This document shows positions 52,849 through 62,785 of a DNA stretch of 64,000 nucleotides, piece by piece. Origin of the DNA: Pseudooceanicola nanhaiensis (GTDB taxonomy: Bacteria; Pseudomonadota; Alphaproteobacteria; Rhodobacterales; Rhodobacteraceae). Every line of letters starts with the position of its first letter. The stretch's first letter is position 1. The position numbers and the translations under genes are program-made. The notes beneath the pieces were generated by a model that saw nothing but the letters and a program-made list of their open reading frames with translations, was not told where the DNA came from and did no database searches. The DNA lies in the NCBI RefSeq assembly GCF_020171315.1, contig NZ_JAIUZP010000009.1:174637-238636 (forward strand), read 5' to 3'.

Positions 52849-55620
52849 TTACACCTCCCCCGGAACAAGAACGAAGAGGCCGATGACGTCTGGGGGAATG
52901 ATCGGCTCCACTCCGACGCGCGACGCGGAACCGGCGGCAGCACGAAGGCGGGCGTGGTCTTCAACCAGCTCCGCGGCACGCTTTTGCACGAAATCGGCAA
53001 TCGGGCCGCCAAGCAGGTCAGGAAGGGCCGCCTTCGCCGTATTGATAATCCGGTCGCGGGCGATAGGCGCAAGATCAGCAGTCGCGGGAGAGGCAAGCAG
53101 CGCGCGCGCCTCGCTGCCAGAGGCGATCACCGATTTGCTGTCGAGGGCAACAAGGGCGGCTTCCTCTACCAGCAGGAGGCGCTCACGCCGAGCATGAACC
53201 GTGAGCTTGTAGCGAATACGCAAGAGAGCGACACGCGTCATCTGAGTGACGGCGGCACTCGGCCAGGCCCCGACACGACCGATGCCCAGATCCGGCAGCG
53301 CTTCGGTGTCAAGAGAGGCTTCAAGCAGGCTTTCGGCCAGGGACGATGTCAGCGGATGGGTTCTTGTCAGAAGTGAAGCCCCTGAGGGCACCGGTTCCTG
53401 CGTGGCCAGTTTCAGAGAGCCCTTCAGCCCACGCTGCTCCAGCTTTTCCTTGAGGCTATCCTGAAGGGCATGCACGTGGGCGAACTGCAGCGATTTCTTC
53501 TTCTCGAGAGGTACCCCGAACCGAGACATCGCGCGCTCGAGAAATTCGAGCGTTTCCGCTGGCGATCCAAGCAGGGACTTCACCTTGTCCCATTCAGGAG
53601 CGACTTCACTCGGCTTCATGGCGTTTTGTGCAAACCGGGCGCGTGACCGTTTTTCGTTCTCGCTTGCATCGCGCCAGCGGGTCTCCATCACCTGGATCCC
53701 GTCGCCGAGTTGTAGGTCCAGCGTCAGCTGCTTGTGACTGCCACCACCACGGCGGAGCATCATTGCCGCCATCAGCGCATCGGTGACCGGTCCCCGCTCC
53801 TCGGGCAGAGGCACAGTCACGCCCGTCGCCTTACGGATTTCTTCTGCCTTGCGGAGAATGACGTCCAACACGGCACCGTCGATGGCGCTGTCGGGCGAAA
53901 ACATCATGATCGAGCGAACGAGTTCGGCGGGTTGTCCGAAACGATCCACGCGACCTTCGCGCTGTTGATGGCGCGTCGGGTTCCAAGAAAGGTCGTAGTG
54001 GATCACGGTGTCGAACAGCTGTTGAAGGTTGATCCCTTCCGACAGGCAGTCCGTGGCGACAAGGATACGCTGATCTTGGGTGGAACCTTCTTCCGCCGAC
54101 ATTTCGGCAACGCGATCGCGACGTTCGTCCGGCGTCAGTTCACCTGTCACGGCTTGTACATTCAGCTTGGGGAAGGCCTTACGAAGCCTTTCCTTCACAT
54201 GTTCGGCAGTGGCGAGGTAGCGGCAGAAGACGACGGGATTGGCACCATCTTTAATCAAGGGTTTGAGGGCCTTGATAAGGGCGTTCAGTTTGGGATCTTC
54301 AGAAGTCAGAAGTTCGCTGGCCTTGTCGAGAAGTCCTTGGAGAGCGGGATCATTTGAGAAGACGGTGTTCGGCTCGATGTCCACGGCGTCTTCATCATCG
54401 CCGTCTTCGTCGTAGATCTGCGGCTCGAGGCGTTCGTCTTCATTGGAAGCCCGGTTTCGCAACGCGCTCATGGCGGCTGCGGGTGACGATCCGACACAGC
54501 GCATCAGCGCCAGAGTGCCCCAGAAGGCAAGCCGGCGATCCTTCTGCGCGTCGCCAGCCCGAGACACGACCGAGAAGCAGTAATCAAGCACGGCCTCTTG
54601 GAAGGCCCGATGCTCGTCGTTCAGGCGATACGAGTATTCGGTCGTCTCGTGCTTGGGGAACGAGCGGTTCTCATCCCAGTCGCCCTCGACCAGGTCGACG
54701 CGCCGCCGCTGAACAAAGTGCCTGACAAGGCGCTCGCGGTATTTTTGGTTGTCGAAGTTGACGGTCCCGAACTCCTTGTCGATCAGCGAAAGTAGCCGAG
54801 CGAACGCATCTTCGTCCCCAGAGTGTGGCGTGGCAGTCAGCAAGATCAACCGACGCTCAGGATCGCGTGCAAGGCCTTGGAGCAGGTCGAAGCGCTGCTG
54901 CTTTCCCTTGTGCGTCCCTACACAGGCGTGTGCTTCATCTACGATAACGAAATCCGGACATGCCCTGGCGAACCCATCACGACGTTTCTCGGCTTTGATG
55001 TAGTCAAGGCTGACTACCGTGAAGGGGTAGGCATCGAAAAGGGTTTGCGCCAATGGGAGGTTGCGCTCCAGACGTGCCGCAGTCCCGGAGGTGACAGCAA
55101 CGGCATCGATCCCGAAGCGATCCTTCAGTTCTGTGATCCACTGGTCCACGAGGTGCGGAGGGCAGAGAACCGAAAACGCATCGACCTCTCCGCGATCCAT
55201 CAGTTCGCGCAGGATCAGACCCGCTTCGATGGTCTTGCCGATGCCAACGTCGTCGGCAATCAACAGCCGCGGGACCTGAAGGCGAAGGGCCATGAGCAGC
55301 GGGACAAGCTGGTAGGTCCGAGGCTCAAAAGCAAGCTGTGCGGCGGATCGGAACGGGCCAGCCCCCCTGCGGAGGGTCAGCCGCAACGCGTCGGCAAGCA
55401 GGGCCGCCTTGGACTGCACTGTCGTGCGCGCATCGTCAGGCAGGTCGAAACGAGCGGCTTCGACCGGTGTAAGCTCGAGATCCGGAGCAAGAACCACGAT
55501 GTCGTTTTCATTGCCCGAGAGGGGGCGCAGGGCGAGCAGGCCCTCGCTAGGTGTCGGCAAGGCAACCCATTCACGGCCGCGCGCTCTGACAAGATCTCCA
55601 GGAGTGAAATTCACAGTCAT
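52849..55620 (-). CDS. SNF2-family helicase (DISARM DrmD-like)
   Basis: Superfamily 2 translocase of 923 residues. Motifs: I DVGIGKT at about 124-130, II DEAH (VIVDEAHACVG), III LTATPHSG, and VI QQREGRVDRFGQ in the C-terminal RecA lobe. An N-terminal segment of about 95 residues and a C-terminal region of about 300 residues are outside the motor. It would move along DNA using ATP, as DrmD in class 1 DISARM or RapA-like proteins. Start at ATG with AAGG upstream, one base after the previous stop; a TTG four codons earlier would overlap that gene. The strongest relatives in context are DrmD-like proteins encoded with giant methylases. Confidence 0.88.
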   Translation of the reverse strand: MTVNFTPGDLVRARGREWVALPTPSEGLLALRPLSGNENDIVVLAPDLELTPVEAARFDLPDDARTTVQSKAALLADALRLTLRRGAGPFRSAAQLAFEPRTYQLVPLLMALRLQVPRLLIADDVGIGKTIEAGLILRELMDRGEVDAFSVLCPPHLVDQWITELKDRFGIDAVAVTSGTAARLERNLPLAQTLFDAYPFTVVSLDYIKAEKRRDGFARACPDFVIVDEAHACVGTHKGKQQRFDLLQGLARDPERRLILLTATPHSGDEDAFARLLSLIDKEFGTVNFDNQKYRERLVRHFVQRRRVDLVEGDWDENRSFPKHETTEYSYRLNDEHRAFQEAVLDYCFSVVSRAGDAQKDRRLAFWGTLALMRCVGSSPAAAMSALRNRASNEDERLEPQIYDEDGDDEDAVDIEPNTVFSNDPALQGLLDKASELLTSEDPKLNALIKALKPLIKDGANPVVFCRYLATAEHVKERLRKAFPKLNVQAVTGELTPDERRDRVAEMSAEEGSTQDQRILVATDCLSEGINLQQLFDTVIHYDLSWNPTRHQQREGRVDRFGQPAELVRSIMMFSPDSAIDGAVLDVILRKAEEIRKATGVTVPLPEERGPVTDALMAAMMLRRGGGSHKQLTLDLQLGDGIQVMETRWRDASENEKRSRARFAQNAMKPSEVAPEWDKVKSLLGSPAETLEFLERAMSRFGVPLEKKKSLQFAHVHALQDSLKEKLEQRGLKGSLKLATQEPVPSGASLLTRTHPLTSSLAESLLEASLDTEALPDLGIGRVGAWPSAAVTQMTRVALLRIRYKLTVHARRERLLLVEEAALVALDSKSVIASGSEARALLASPATADLAPIARDRIINTAKAALPDLLGGPIADFVQKRAAELVEDHARLRAAAGSASRVGVEPIIPPDVIGLFVLVPGEV

Positions 55621-55621
55621 A

Positions 55622-58600
55622 TCAACCTTCAAAGTTCTTCATGAAGTCATCCGGCAGTCCTTCCGACGGAGCCGAAGGCAATTCAAAAACGACCCAGCCC
55701 TTGTTCATCGCGTCTGCCTCAGCTTCTGCAGTCAGGTCAGCGGCTGTCGCGGCAACCGCGAACGCGCGCCAAACGAACTCAAATTCACGTCCACCAAAGC
55801 TCGCGGGCATCGTATCAATTTGGGGAATACCCCCGGCGCTGAATGCTTCAATCCAGGGTGATGCCACCGTTCCAGCGGTCGGCTTCGCAGCAAGTGAAAT
55901 CGTGCCGCGTGCCAGATCAATCAGGAATTGCGCCACTTCCGGGCTCGAGCGGTCTATCAGCTCATGGTCCGGTTGGTTGAAGTAGGACAACAGGCAACGG
56001 TAGCAGCCGCGAACACAGCTTCCGTCTTTCTTCTCCTGCAAGAGATCTGCATCACCCGCCGCAATCGCAGCATCCACGTTCTCGAAGTGCATCAGACCCA
56101 GCGCTGTCTTCGCCACCTCGTTGATTGCCTTTCCGTCATCAATCAGGCGCGTGAGCACGCCGGCGCCACCTTCCGTTGCCTCGTAGGCAAGGATTGCGCG
56201 ACGGTTGTCCCTCGCGGGCAGCGGTTCACCGAGGATTTCGCCTTCTTCCAACTGGAAAACCACCTCGATTCCGCGCAGCAACGCATGCTGAACCGTCGCG
56301 ATTGTCTCGGGCTCATACTGCTCCGGCTTTTCGAAGCGGAACAACAGGGCATTCTTTCTGTCGCGGACAATCGGGACAATGCGAACCGGCTTGACCACGT
56401 CCGGCGGGACGTCCGTGTCGCTGTCCTCGTCGTCGGATTTCGCCCAGTATCCGGACCTCGGATCGATGTGGAAACCGAAGACAGTCTGGTCCTTTCGGCG
56501 CTTCAAGCCCTTGTTCAGTCGGCTGATCTCCGCGCTGTTGGCGTATTGCAGGGCCAGGAGGGAAGTCTCACCACAAACGAATTTGGCGTTGGTCACTTGG
56601 ACTTGCCCATCCTTCTTCGGCCAGGAGAAGACGGTCTGGATGTCAAAGCCCTGCCGAACGCGCTCTTCATCGTTCGCCGTGATGCGCTCAGTCGGGGCGG
56701 CCTCGACGTTGTCGATGCGCAGGGTCTTCTTGATGGGGACCTCACCCGCCATGTGGTTGTTGCACCCATGGCAACGCTCGACCTCGCCCTCATGCGATGC
56801 GCCACAGTTGGAGCAGATGTAGATATCCTTGGTCGCCAATTCCGATCCGTCGCCCTGACGTACCTCGGGCGGCAGTTTGGCTTTCATGACCCGGTAGGCG
56901 CGGCCCTCGTGATAGATCAGACTGCGCGGGCCGAATTCGGAAATGGCCAGGAAGCGGGCTCTGGACAAGAATGACCCCGTCTTACCTTCGCCAGGAACAA
57001 AAGCGTAGAGTGGCAGGCGCGGGAAGTTGTACCCGGGCAGGAAGCCCTCTGTTGCAAGGTACCGATACGAATAGAAATCGGACCCGTTTGAAGCTTTCCC
57101 CTGTTCAAGGATGGCGATCTGATCCTGGGCCTGCATTTGCGCAGCCTTGATCTTGCGCCGGTCGGCTCCCGAGAGCCCCGTAATCTCCGAACGCTTGTTC
57201 GCCTCGGCCAATTGCGTCCTGGCAGAGCGATAAAGCTCCCGCCAACGGTCGAAGGCGCGGTCAAACTCCTTTGGGGCATTCATGGCCGTGTGAAGAACGA
57301 ACTCGTCTGGATCGTCCATCCAGATCGGAGTTTGCCCTCCGTCGGACGCCAGAATCTGCTTCAAGACACGCGCCATCGGCCCCCGTGCCTGCGAAACCAG
57401 AGCGGGTTTCGATATGACCGCCAGAACGTCCTCCTTCAGCGGGAATTTATCCCCGTGAAGGTCCAGAATCTCCGGGATGTCGGGAGAAAGCGCCAGTTTC
57501 GCTTCAGCCAACCACACCGCATGCAGGTGCGATCGGACCAGCTCTTCATTGGTGATGTCGAGCGCTGGCGGCCTCACGACACCGGCGACCATATCGTTGC
57601 GCCGTTCAAAGAAATATTGGTCATGCGGAGACCCCGAGGCGCAGTAGGTTACGACAACCGCGGCCTGGCCCGAGCGACCGGCACGGCCAGCACGCTGCGC
57701 GTAATTCGCAGGCGTAGGAGGTACGTTGCGCAGGTAGACGGCGTTCAAGGCGGAAATGTCAACGCCGAGTTCCATGGTCGGAGAGCAGAACAGCGCGGGT
57801 AGGAACCGATCGGACTCGCCGGTCGCCCGAATTTCCGTGCGGTACTCCGAGGTCGCGAGATGGTCCATGTCGTCCTGCTCGAAACGGAACCGCCATTCCC
57901 GCCATTCCCGCTGCTTTTGCGAAACCTGAGCCGTGTGCTCGCGTCCCTCCAGCCCCCAGTAGGAACTGCGCCCGTAGCCAAGGTCACTGGCAATCGCGGT
58001 GTAAAGGTCGTGGAAATATCGGTTGCCGCGGTGGGCGTCATCATCGAGGGCCGGTCCTGGCACAAGCCGAACCGCAGATGGAGACAGGCGCCAGCCCGTC
58101 ACATCGCTATCGAGTTCGACAGGCACCAGCAGCCCTTCGTCGCTCAGGAAGGCAAGCATCCCTTCCATGAACTCGTAGTACTCATCCTTGTTCAGCTTCG
58201 TGCCGAGAACGGACTTCCGGTTCACGATCCGTGCGATCCGCGAATTGGGACCTGCCCGAAGAAGTGTCTGCTCTTCACGCAGCGTGACGACGTTCTTGCT
58301 GCCCGCGCGCAGCACAAGCGAGGACCGCGCCCGCGGATTTTCCTTTTGGTCAATTGCCCAAGGCGCCTGAAGCAGCATTCGGGATTTCTGGGCGACGCCA
58401 TCGAGGACAGTCAGATCCAAGGCTTCAGTCTGAACAGCCAGGCCCTCGAGCATCGCAGACAAGATCTTCTTGAGAATGCCCTGACGTTGTTCGAAGCTGA
58501 GGTCTCCCAGCGCGGGATGAATGGCCATGAAGCGCTCGCGATCTTCAGAAATTTCCTCGAGGCCGAGGAAATTCACGTCGATCAGGTTCAGGACAAACAG

Positions 58601-60799
58601 ACTGGGATTGGTGAATCGCCAACCGCGACGCAGGTCCGTCCAGACACGATGGGCGAGTACCTTTGCGAGCGACCGCTGGGCGTCTTCGCGAATGATGGCA
58701 CCAGCATTCGAGTCCAACAGCCAATGCTGGCGCGCCTCTTTGTTGGCGGCAGTAAAGCCGAGCGCCTTCACCACCTGCAGGCCGAACTCATCTTCTGTGA
58801 GCCCACCTGAGCCAGCAGAAATCACCGCGCGAAGGATGGCTCCGCGCAACAGGCTTACGAAAAGGAAATCATTGAAATGGCCAGACTGCAGGGCTGCATC
58901 CTGACGGTTGTCCGTGAACCCCAAAAGCTTCCGCTTCGTCTCGGGAACGCCGCTGCCAGGTTTGTTCATCCACTCCAGGGCGCTGGCGACCAGCAAGGTT
59001 GTTGCTGAGCTTCGCCCTTCGCCGGACAGCCCCGCCAGCTTGCTGCGCTCTCGCATCCCCTGCGTCGGTTCGTCATGGCAGCACAGGCAGAACGCAAACT
59101 TTCCCGGGATGAACCAGAATTCGTTTCCGCCCGCTCCGTGGCGGCCATCAGCACCCACGACGTAGGACACCGGCATACGCTTCTTGCGGTACCCTCTCAA
59201 TCGTTCAATGCCGTTTTTCTCTTCTCGCCAGCTTTCGGGGTAGCCCTCAAGCTCGCCCGTGAACTGGAAGTCAGTATCGCCCGGCGTCACCGGACAAAGA
59301 TACCCCGCGACCTCGTCTTCTTCAGTGTCGAGCGGCGTGTCGTCGATGCTTCGAGGCAGAAAGCGCAAGCTCCCATCATCGTCGACCTTGGTCACGACAT
59401 GGTATTCTTGGCCACAATTTCGGCAGAACCGTGTGGGGTAGAGGCGGTTTCCAGGGGCTTCGGGGTCCTCGAGCTGTCCTTCAAGAAGGATCCGACGCGG
59501 CCTGGCTGTGAGCGTCGTAAAGACTTCACCGGCACCGGAGATGAAACGGTGGAGTTTGAAGGCGAGAAAGGCTCCGTCCTTCGTGCCGCCGCGCTCATTC
59601 TCCGGCAGGCTTACCCGGGTCAGGAATTTTTCGAGATAGTCTCGGCAGGTTTCGGCATCGACCGCGCTGGCCAGAGAAAGCTTTTCAACGGCTTCTTCGA
59701 AAGGGATAGGCTTCTTCCTGCGAAGCTCAAGCCCATCGTCCAATCCGAGTTCGAGTTCGGCCCAGACCGAGAGCGGATGGCGCTTCAGGGTTTCGTCATC
59801 GAGTGCGTCCGGCAAAGGCTGAGTCAGGGCCGTCTTCAAAGCGCCAAGGACGTGCTCGGTCTTCAGGGTGTCATCGGTCGCGCGCTGCAAAGACTCGTCG
59901 ATGACCGCGTCCGGGCCAATGTCGGTGCCAAACAGACGAGACGCTACCTTCGCGACAGCAAGCGCGCGGCTCTCGTCCGATCCCTCGGAGGCCATCGTTG
60001 CCGAGGTCCCAATGCAGATTGGCTCCTTGTCCGGCGAGCACCTGTCCCGCAGGCGTCGAACGAGGACCGCGACATCGGCACCTTGGCGACCGCGATAGGT
60101 ATGGAGTTCGTCGAGAATGATGAACTCGAGACCGGACGCGTTCGAGACGACTTTCGAGTCCAGGTCGTCCTGACGCGTCAGAAGCAATTCTGCCATCATG
60201 TAGTTCGTGAGGAGAATGTCGGGCGGATTGGCAGCGATGCGCTCCCGCTCTTCACGGCTTTCCTGACCGGTGTAACGTTTGACCACCGGCTTGAGCTCAT
60301 CGGGCAAACCGGAACCAGCGATGAACTTGTCGATCTCCTTCATCTGGCTGTTTGCCAGTGCGTTCATGGGGTAAACGATGATTGCCGTCGTGCGACGCGG
60401 CTTTCCTGCGCGTCGCGCGCGGATGATTGCGTCGACAACCGGCACGAAGAAGCACAGGGATTTCCCCGAACCCGTGCCAGTCGTGACGACATAGCTCTTT
60501 CCCTGCTTCGCTTTCCCGATTGCCTGGCCCTGATGCTTATGGAAACGCAGCGGTGTTGTTCCGAACCGGAAGACCTTGCCTGTGCCCTCATCAAGCACGC
60601 CTTCGGCTACCAGATCATCAACCGTTTCGCCTCCTTCAAACCGTGGGTTCAGAGACAAGAGGGCATCCGGCCAGAATTTTCCGGCGTCGTATTGGGCATT
60701 GATCTCGGTTTCCAGGTCGGGCGCCCGGATTGCGCTGAATGAACGCGAAAAGCGCTCGTAAGCACGTATCAATTGATGGTCGAACTCAAAGGCTTTCAT
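55622..60799 (-). CDS. Giant DEAD/DEAH-box helicase with C-terminal DUF1998-like region
   Basis: Protein of 1725 residues. The helicase core has Walker A TGTGSGKS (about 107-114), motif II DELH at 230-233, SAT (GTSATM) and motif VI QRAGRAGRSGQ around residue 1050. Cys pairs occur at FCRNCGQE, FCLCCHDE, YICSNCGASHEGE followed by RCHGCNN, and CVRGCYRCLLSYFNQPDHE; the last with YEATEGGAGVL marks the DUF1998/MZB region. This architecture is that of MrfA-like repair helicases, Druantia DruE and DISARM DrmA/DrmB taken together in one chain. ATG follows the GmrSD-gene stop directly, with GAGGAGG inside that gene as ribosome site. Likely the main motor of the system. Confidence 0.87.
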   Translation of the reverse strand: MKAFEFDHQLIRAYERFSRSFSAIRAPDLETEINAQYDAGKFWPDALLSLNPRFEGGETVDDLVAEGVLDEGTGKVFRFGTTPLRFHKHQGQAIGKAKQGKSYVVTTGTGSGKSLCFFVPVVDAIIRARRAGKPRRTTAIIVYPMNALANSQMKEIDKFIAGSGLPDELKPVVKRYTGQESREERERIAANPPDILLTNYMMAELLLTRQDDLDSKVVSNASGLEFIILDELHTYRGRQGADVAVLVRRLRDRCSPDKEPICIGTSATMASEGSDESRALAVAKVASRLFGTDIGPDAVIDESLQRATDDTLKTEHVLGALKTALTQPLPDALDDETLKRHPLSVWAELELGLDDGLELRRKKPIPFEEAVEKLSLASAVDAETCRDYLEKFLTRVSLPENERGGTKDGAFLAFKLHRFISGAGEVFTTLTARPRRILLEGQLEDPEAPGNRLYPTRFCRNCGQEYHVVTKVDDDGSLRFLPRSIDDTPLDTEEDEVAGYLCPVTPGDTDFQFTGELEGYPESWREEKNGIERLRGYRKKRMPVSYVVGADGRHGAGGNEFWFIPGKFAFCLCCHDEPTQGMRERSKLAGLSGEGRSSATTLLVASALEWMNKPGSGVPETKRKLLGFTDNRQDAALQSGHFNDFLFVSLLRGAILRAVISAGSGGLTEDEFGLQVVKALGFTAANKEARQHWLLDSNAGAIIREDAQRSLAKVLAHRVWTDLRRGWRFTNPSLFVLNLIDVNFLGLEEISEDRERFMAIHPALGDLSFEQRQGILKKILSAMLEGLAVQTEALDLTVLDGVAQKSRMLLQAPWAIDQKENPRARSSLVLRAGSKNVVTLREEQTLLRAGPNSRIARIVNRKSVLGTKLNKDEYYEFMEGMLAFLSDEGLLVPVELDSDVTGWRLSPSAVRLVPGPALDDDAHRGNRYFHDLYTAIASDLGYGRSSYWGLEGREHTAQVSQKQREWREWRFRFEQDDMDHLATSEYRTEIRATGESDRFLPALFCSPTMELGVDISALNAVYLRNVPPTPANYAQRAGRAGRSGQAAVVVTYCASGSPHDQYFFERRNDMVAGVVRPPALDITNEELVRSHLHAVWLAEAKLALSPDIPEILDLHGDKFPLKEDVLAVISKPALVSQARGPMARVLKQILASDGGQTPIWMDDPDEFVLHTAMNAPKEFDRAFDRWRELYRSARTQLAEANKRSEITGLSGADRRKIKAAQMQAQDQIAILEQGKASNGSDFYSYRYLATEGFLPGYNFPRLPLYAFVPGEGKTGSFLSRARFLAISEFGPRSLIYHEGRAYRVMKAKLPPEVRQGDGSELATKDIYICSNCGASHEGEVERCHGCNNHMAGEVPIKKTLRIDNVEAAPTERITANDEERVRQGFDIQTVFSWPKKDGQVQVTNAKFVCGETSLLALQYANSAEISRLNKGLKRRKDQTVFGFHIDPRSGYWAKSDDEDSDTDVPPDVVKPVRIVPIVRDRKNALLFRFEKPEQYEPETIATVQHALLRGIEVVFQLEEGEILGEPLPARDNRRAILAYEATEGGAGVLTRLIDDGKAINEVAKTALGLMHFENVDAAIAAGDADLLQEKKDGSCVRGCYRCLLSYFNQPDHELIDRSSPEVAQFLIDLARGTISLAAKPTAGTVASPWIEAFSAGGIPQIDTMPASFGGREFEFVWRAFAVAATAADLTAEAEADAMNKGWVVFELPSAPSEGLPDDFMKNFEG

Positions 60800-62722
60800 T
60801 CAGGCGGCCTCCTCGGCGTCCGGGCTCGGCACGTCGAAGCCTTCGTCGTCCTGGAGAACGTCCTCGCCTTCCTCCGGCACGGAATCTGCCCTGACGATCG
60901 CATGCCCGGTTGCCTTTGAAATCATGGCAAGGAGCCGCGTCTCCCGATCCGCCATGAATCCCTCGAAGTCATCCGCCCTCAGCAAGGAGGGATCCAGCCC
61001 GTGGGACGCCAGATAATTGTCAAGCGCTTCGCGGGCGATCGGCGGGTTGTCCTTTCCGCCTGTTTCCAGTCGCTCCAGGTAGACCGATGGAGCTACGCCG
61101 CCAAGAATGCGGTTGGTCTTGTAGCTGAGCGGCGTCTTGTTGACGACGGTGTCAAAGACCTTCGGATCGATCTTCTGCTTCTTGCACCAGTCCTGCGGGA
61201 AGATGTGGTGGATATCGACGTACTCGTCAAAGAATACCGTGTCCTTGAAGTGCTGGCCGGAGCGAAGATCTCTCGCGCCTTCGGCCATCAGAAGGGCGTG
61301 GATGCCCTTGTAGGCAGCCGACAGGCGGGTGCGCAGGGTGCGCAGTCGCTCCGGGCGGAAGCGGCCATCGGTGATCGTGCTGGGTTCGGGTCCACCGTCA
61401 AGCCACGCGGGAACCTCGAGCACGTCCTTGGCAAATCGGGACTCGATGGCTGAGCCATAGAGTTCGCCAAAAATGCCGCACCAGAACCAGCGGGCGAGCT
61501 GGTCCTTCACTGCGGCGTGGTCGAACCTCGGCCCGATGATGGCGAGGATCGCGGCAAAGGGGACAAGCTGGCCCTGATAGGGGAGATCGATGACCCGATA
61601 GATGTGGTTCTGCCGGAGGAACTTCGCTGCAGTCTTGAAACCTTCTTCGACCGCAGCACGGTGTTTCAGGTACGCCTCCAGCGGCAAGTCGAGGAGCGAC
61701 TGACGCGTGGCCCGGACTGCGGACAGCTCCGACTCCTTGCGCCCGGCGGCGATTTCGGCCGCACGGGTCTCGACCCCATGCAGGAGGGCGATGGCTTGGA
61801 GCACATCTGTTGCCGCGACCTTTTCCAACACGCCGAACTTCTGTGCGGCCGCCCGCCCAAAGAGCTGAAGTCTCGTCTGGAGCCCCGGTTGGCCGTCGGC
61901 GCCGAGCCAGTCGTCCCGCAGGCGATGGCCGCGGGCTGCATACATCGCGGTCACGAGCTCGAATGCGTCGAGCGGCTTGCCGCCGGTGTTCACCTTCTCA
62001 AAGACCAGACAGACTGCCTCGTGGGAAGTGTCGGGGCTCAATGCGATTACGGGCAGCTGGTAGGCCTTGAAGTTCTGAAGGACCTCATCCTTGAACGGCT
62101 TGAAAAGCTTGCGTGTTTCCGGGTCGTTGTCGAGCCAGTATTCGTTGAAGCCATCTTGCCAATCGTCCCAGTCAAAAACCTGGTTCAGCGGGAACATGAG
62201 ATTTTGGTATTCGAGTTCCGGCGTGGAGAGATCGAGGTCGATCTTCCGGTCGAAGTCCGACTTGATCCGACGATCTTCGGGTACAGAGACAATCGCATTC
62301 TCTCTGTCCTCGGTCGGATTCATCGCCTTTCTGATGTCGATGTAGAACCACCGCTTCACGAGCTTTAGGCGAGGCGTGACCGTTTGCACGACCTCGCGGC
62401 GCAAGCAGGTCTGATAAAGCGAGGTCATGCGCTGCTGGCCGTCCAGCAAAAGCTGATCCGGTGCGTCGTCGCCCACGGCGGCATCTGCCCCCTGGATTGG
62501 TCGCCGTGCGAAGGTATCAGCCGCACCAGGCTTCACCTCCAGCGTCATCAATGCGCCGACCGGAAACGCCTGCGAGATCGAGGCGATCAGCCCCTTGATC
62601 CGTTCCTCGTCCCACACCCAGCTGCGCTGGAAATCCGGCAACTGGATCTTGCCGTTTCCACACTGACGGAGAAGCTCTTCCAGGCTGACCGGGTTGGTCT
62701 TGAATGCCGCTTGTTTACCCAA
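60800..62722 (-). CDS. Single-chain GmrSD-type restriction protein (DUF262 plus HNH)
   Basis: Protein of 640 residues. The DUF262 (GmrS-like) domain has QLPDFQRSWVWDEERI at 27-42 and LDGQQRMTSLY at 93-103, the nucleotide-binding/hydrolysing motif. The C-terminal DUF1524/HNH (GmrD-like) part has DIHHIFPQDWCKK and the later VNKTPLSYKTNRILGG with the conserved Asn. GmrSD enzymes are type IV restriction enzymes that cut modified phage DNA such as glucosylated hydroxymethylcytosine; BrxU is one encoded with BREX. The start is a TTG with GAGGAG seven bases upstream; a TTG five codons earlier would put that site inside the gene. Acidic C-terminus (SVPEEGEDVLQDDE). Confidence 0.87.
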   Translation of the reverse strand: MGKQAAFKTNPVSLEELLRQCGNGKIQLPDFQRSWVWDEERIKGLIASISQAFPVGALMTLEVKPGAADTFARRPIQGADAAVGDDAPDQLLLDGQQRMTSLYQTCLRREVVQTVTPRLKLVKRWFYIDIRKAMNPTEDRENAIVSVPEDRRIKSDFDRKIDLDLSTPELEYQNLMFPLNQVFDWDDWQDGFNEYWLDNDPETRKLFKPFKDEVLQNFKAYQLPVIALSPDTSHEAVCLVFEKVNTGGKPLDAFELVTAMYAARGHRLRDDWLGADGQPGLQTRLQLFGRAAAQKFGVLEKVAATDVLQAIALLHGVETRAAEIAAGRKESELSAVRATRQSLLDLPLEAYLKHRAAVEEGFKTAAKFLRQNHIYRVIDLPYQGQLVPFAAILAIIGPRFDHAAVKDQLARWFWCGIFGELYGSAIESRFAKDVLEVPAWLDGGPEPSTITDGRFRPERLRTLRTRLSAAYKGIHALLMAEGARDLRSGQHFKDTVFFDEYVDIHHIFPQDWCKKQKIDPKVFDTVVNKTPLSYKTNRILGGVAPSVYLERLETGGKDNPPIAREALDNYLASHGLDPSLLRADDFEGFMADRETRLLAMISKATGHAIVRADSVPEEGEDVLQDDEGFDVPSPDAEEAA

Positions 62723-62785
62723 TCTCGCTCTCCTCAAATGAACTTGTTAGCTTCTGGCAACTCGACGCGATGTTCGAAGAAGGCT

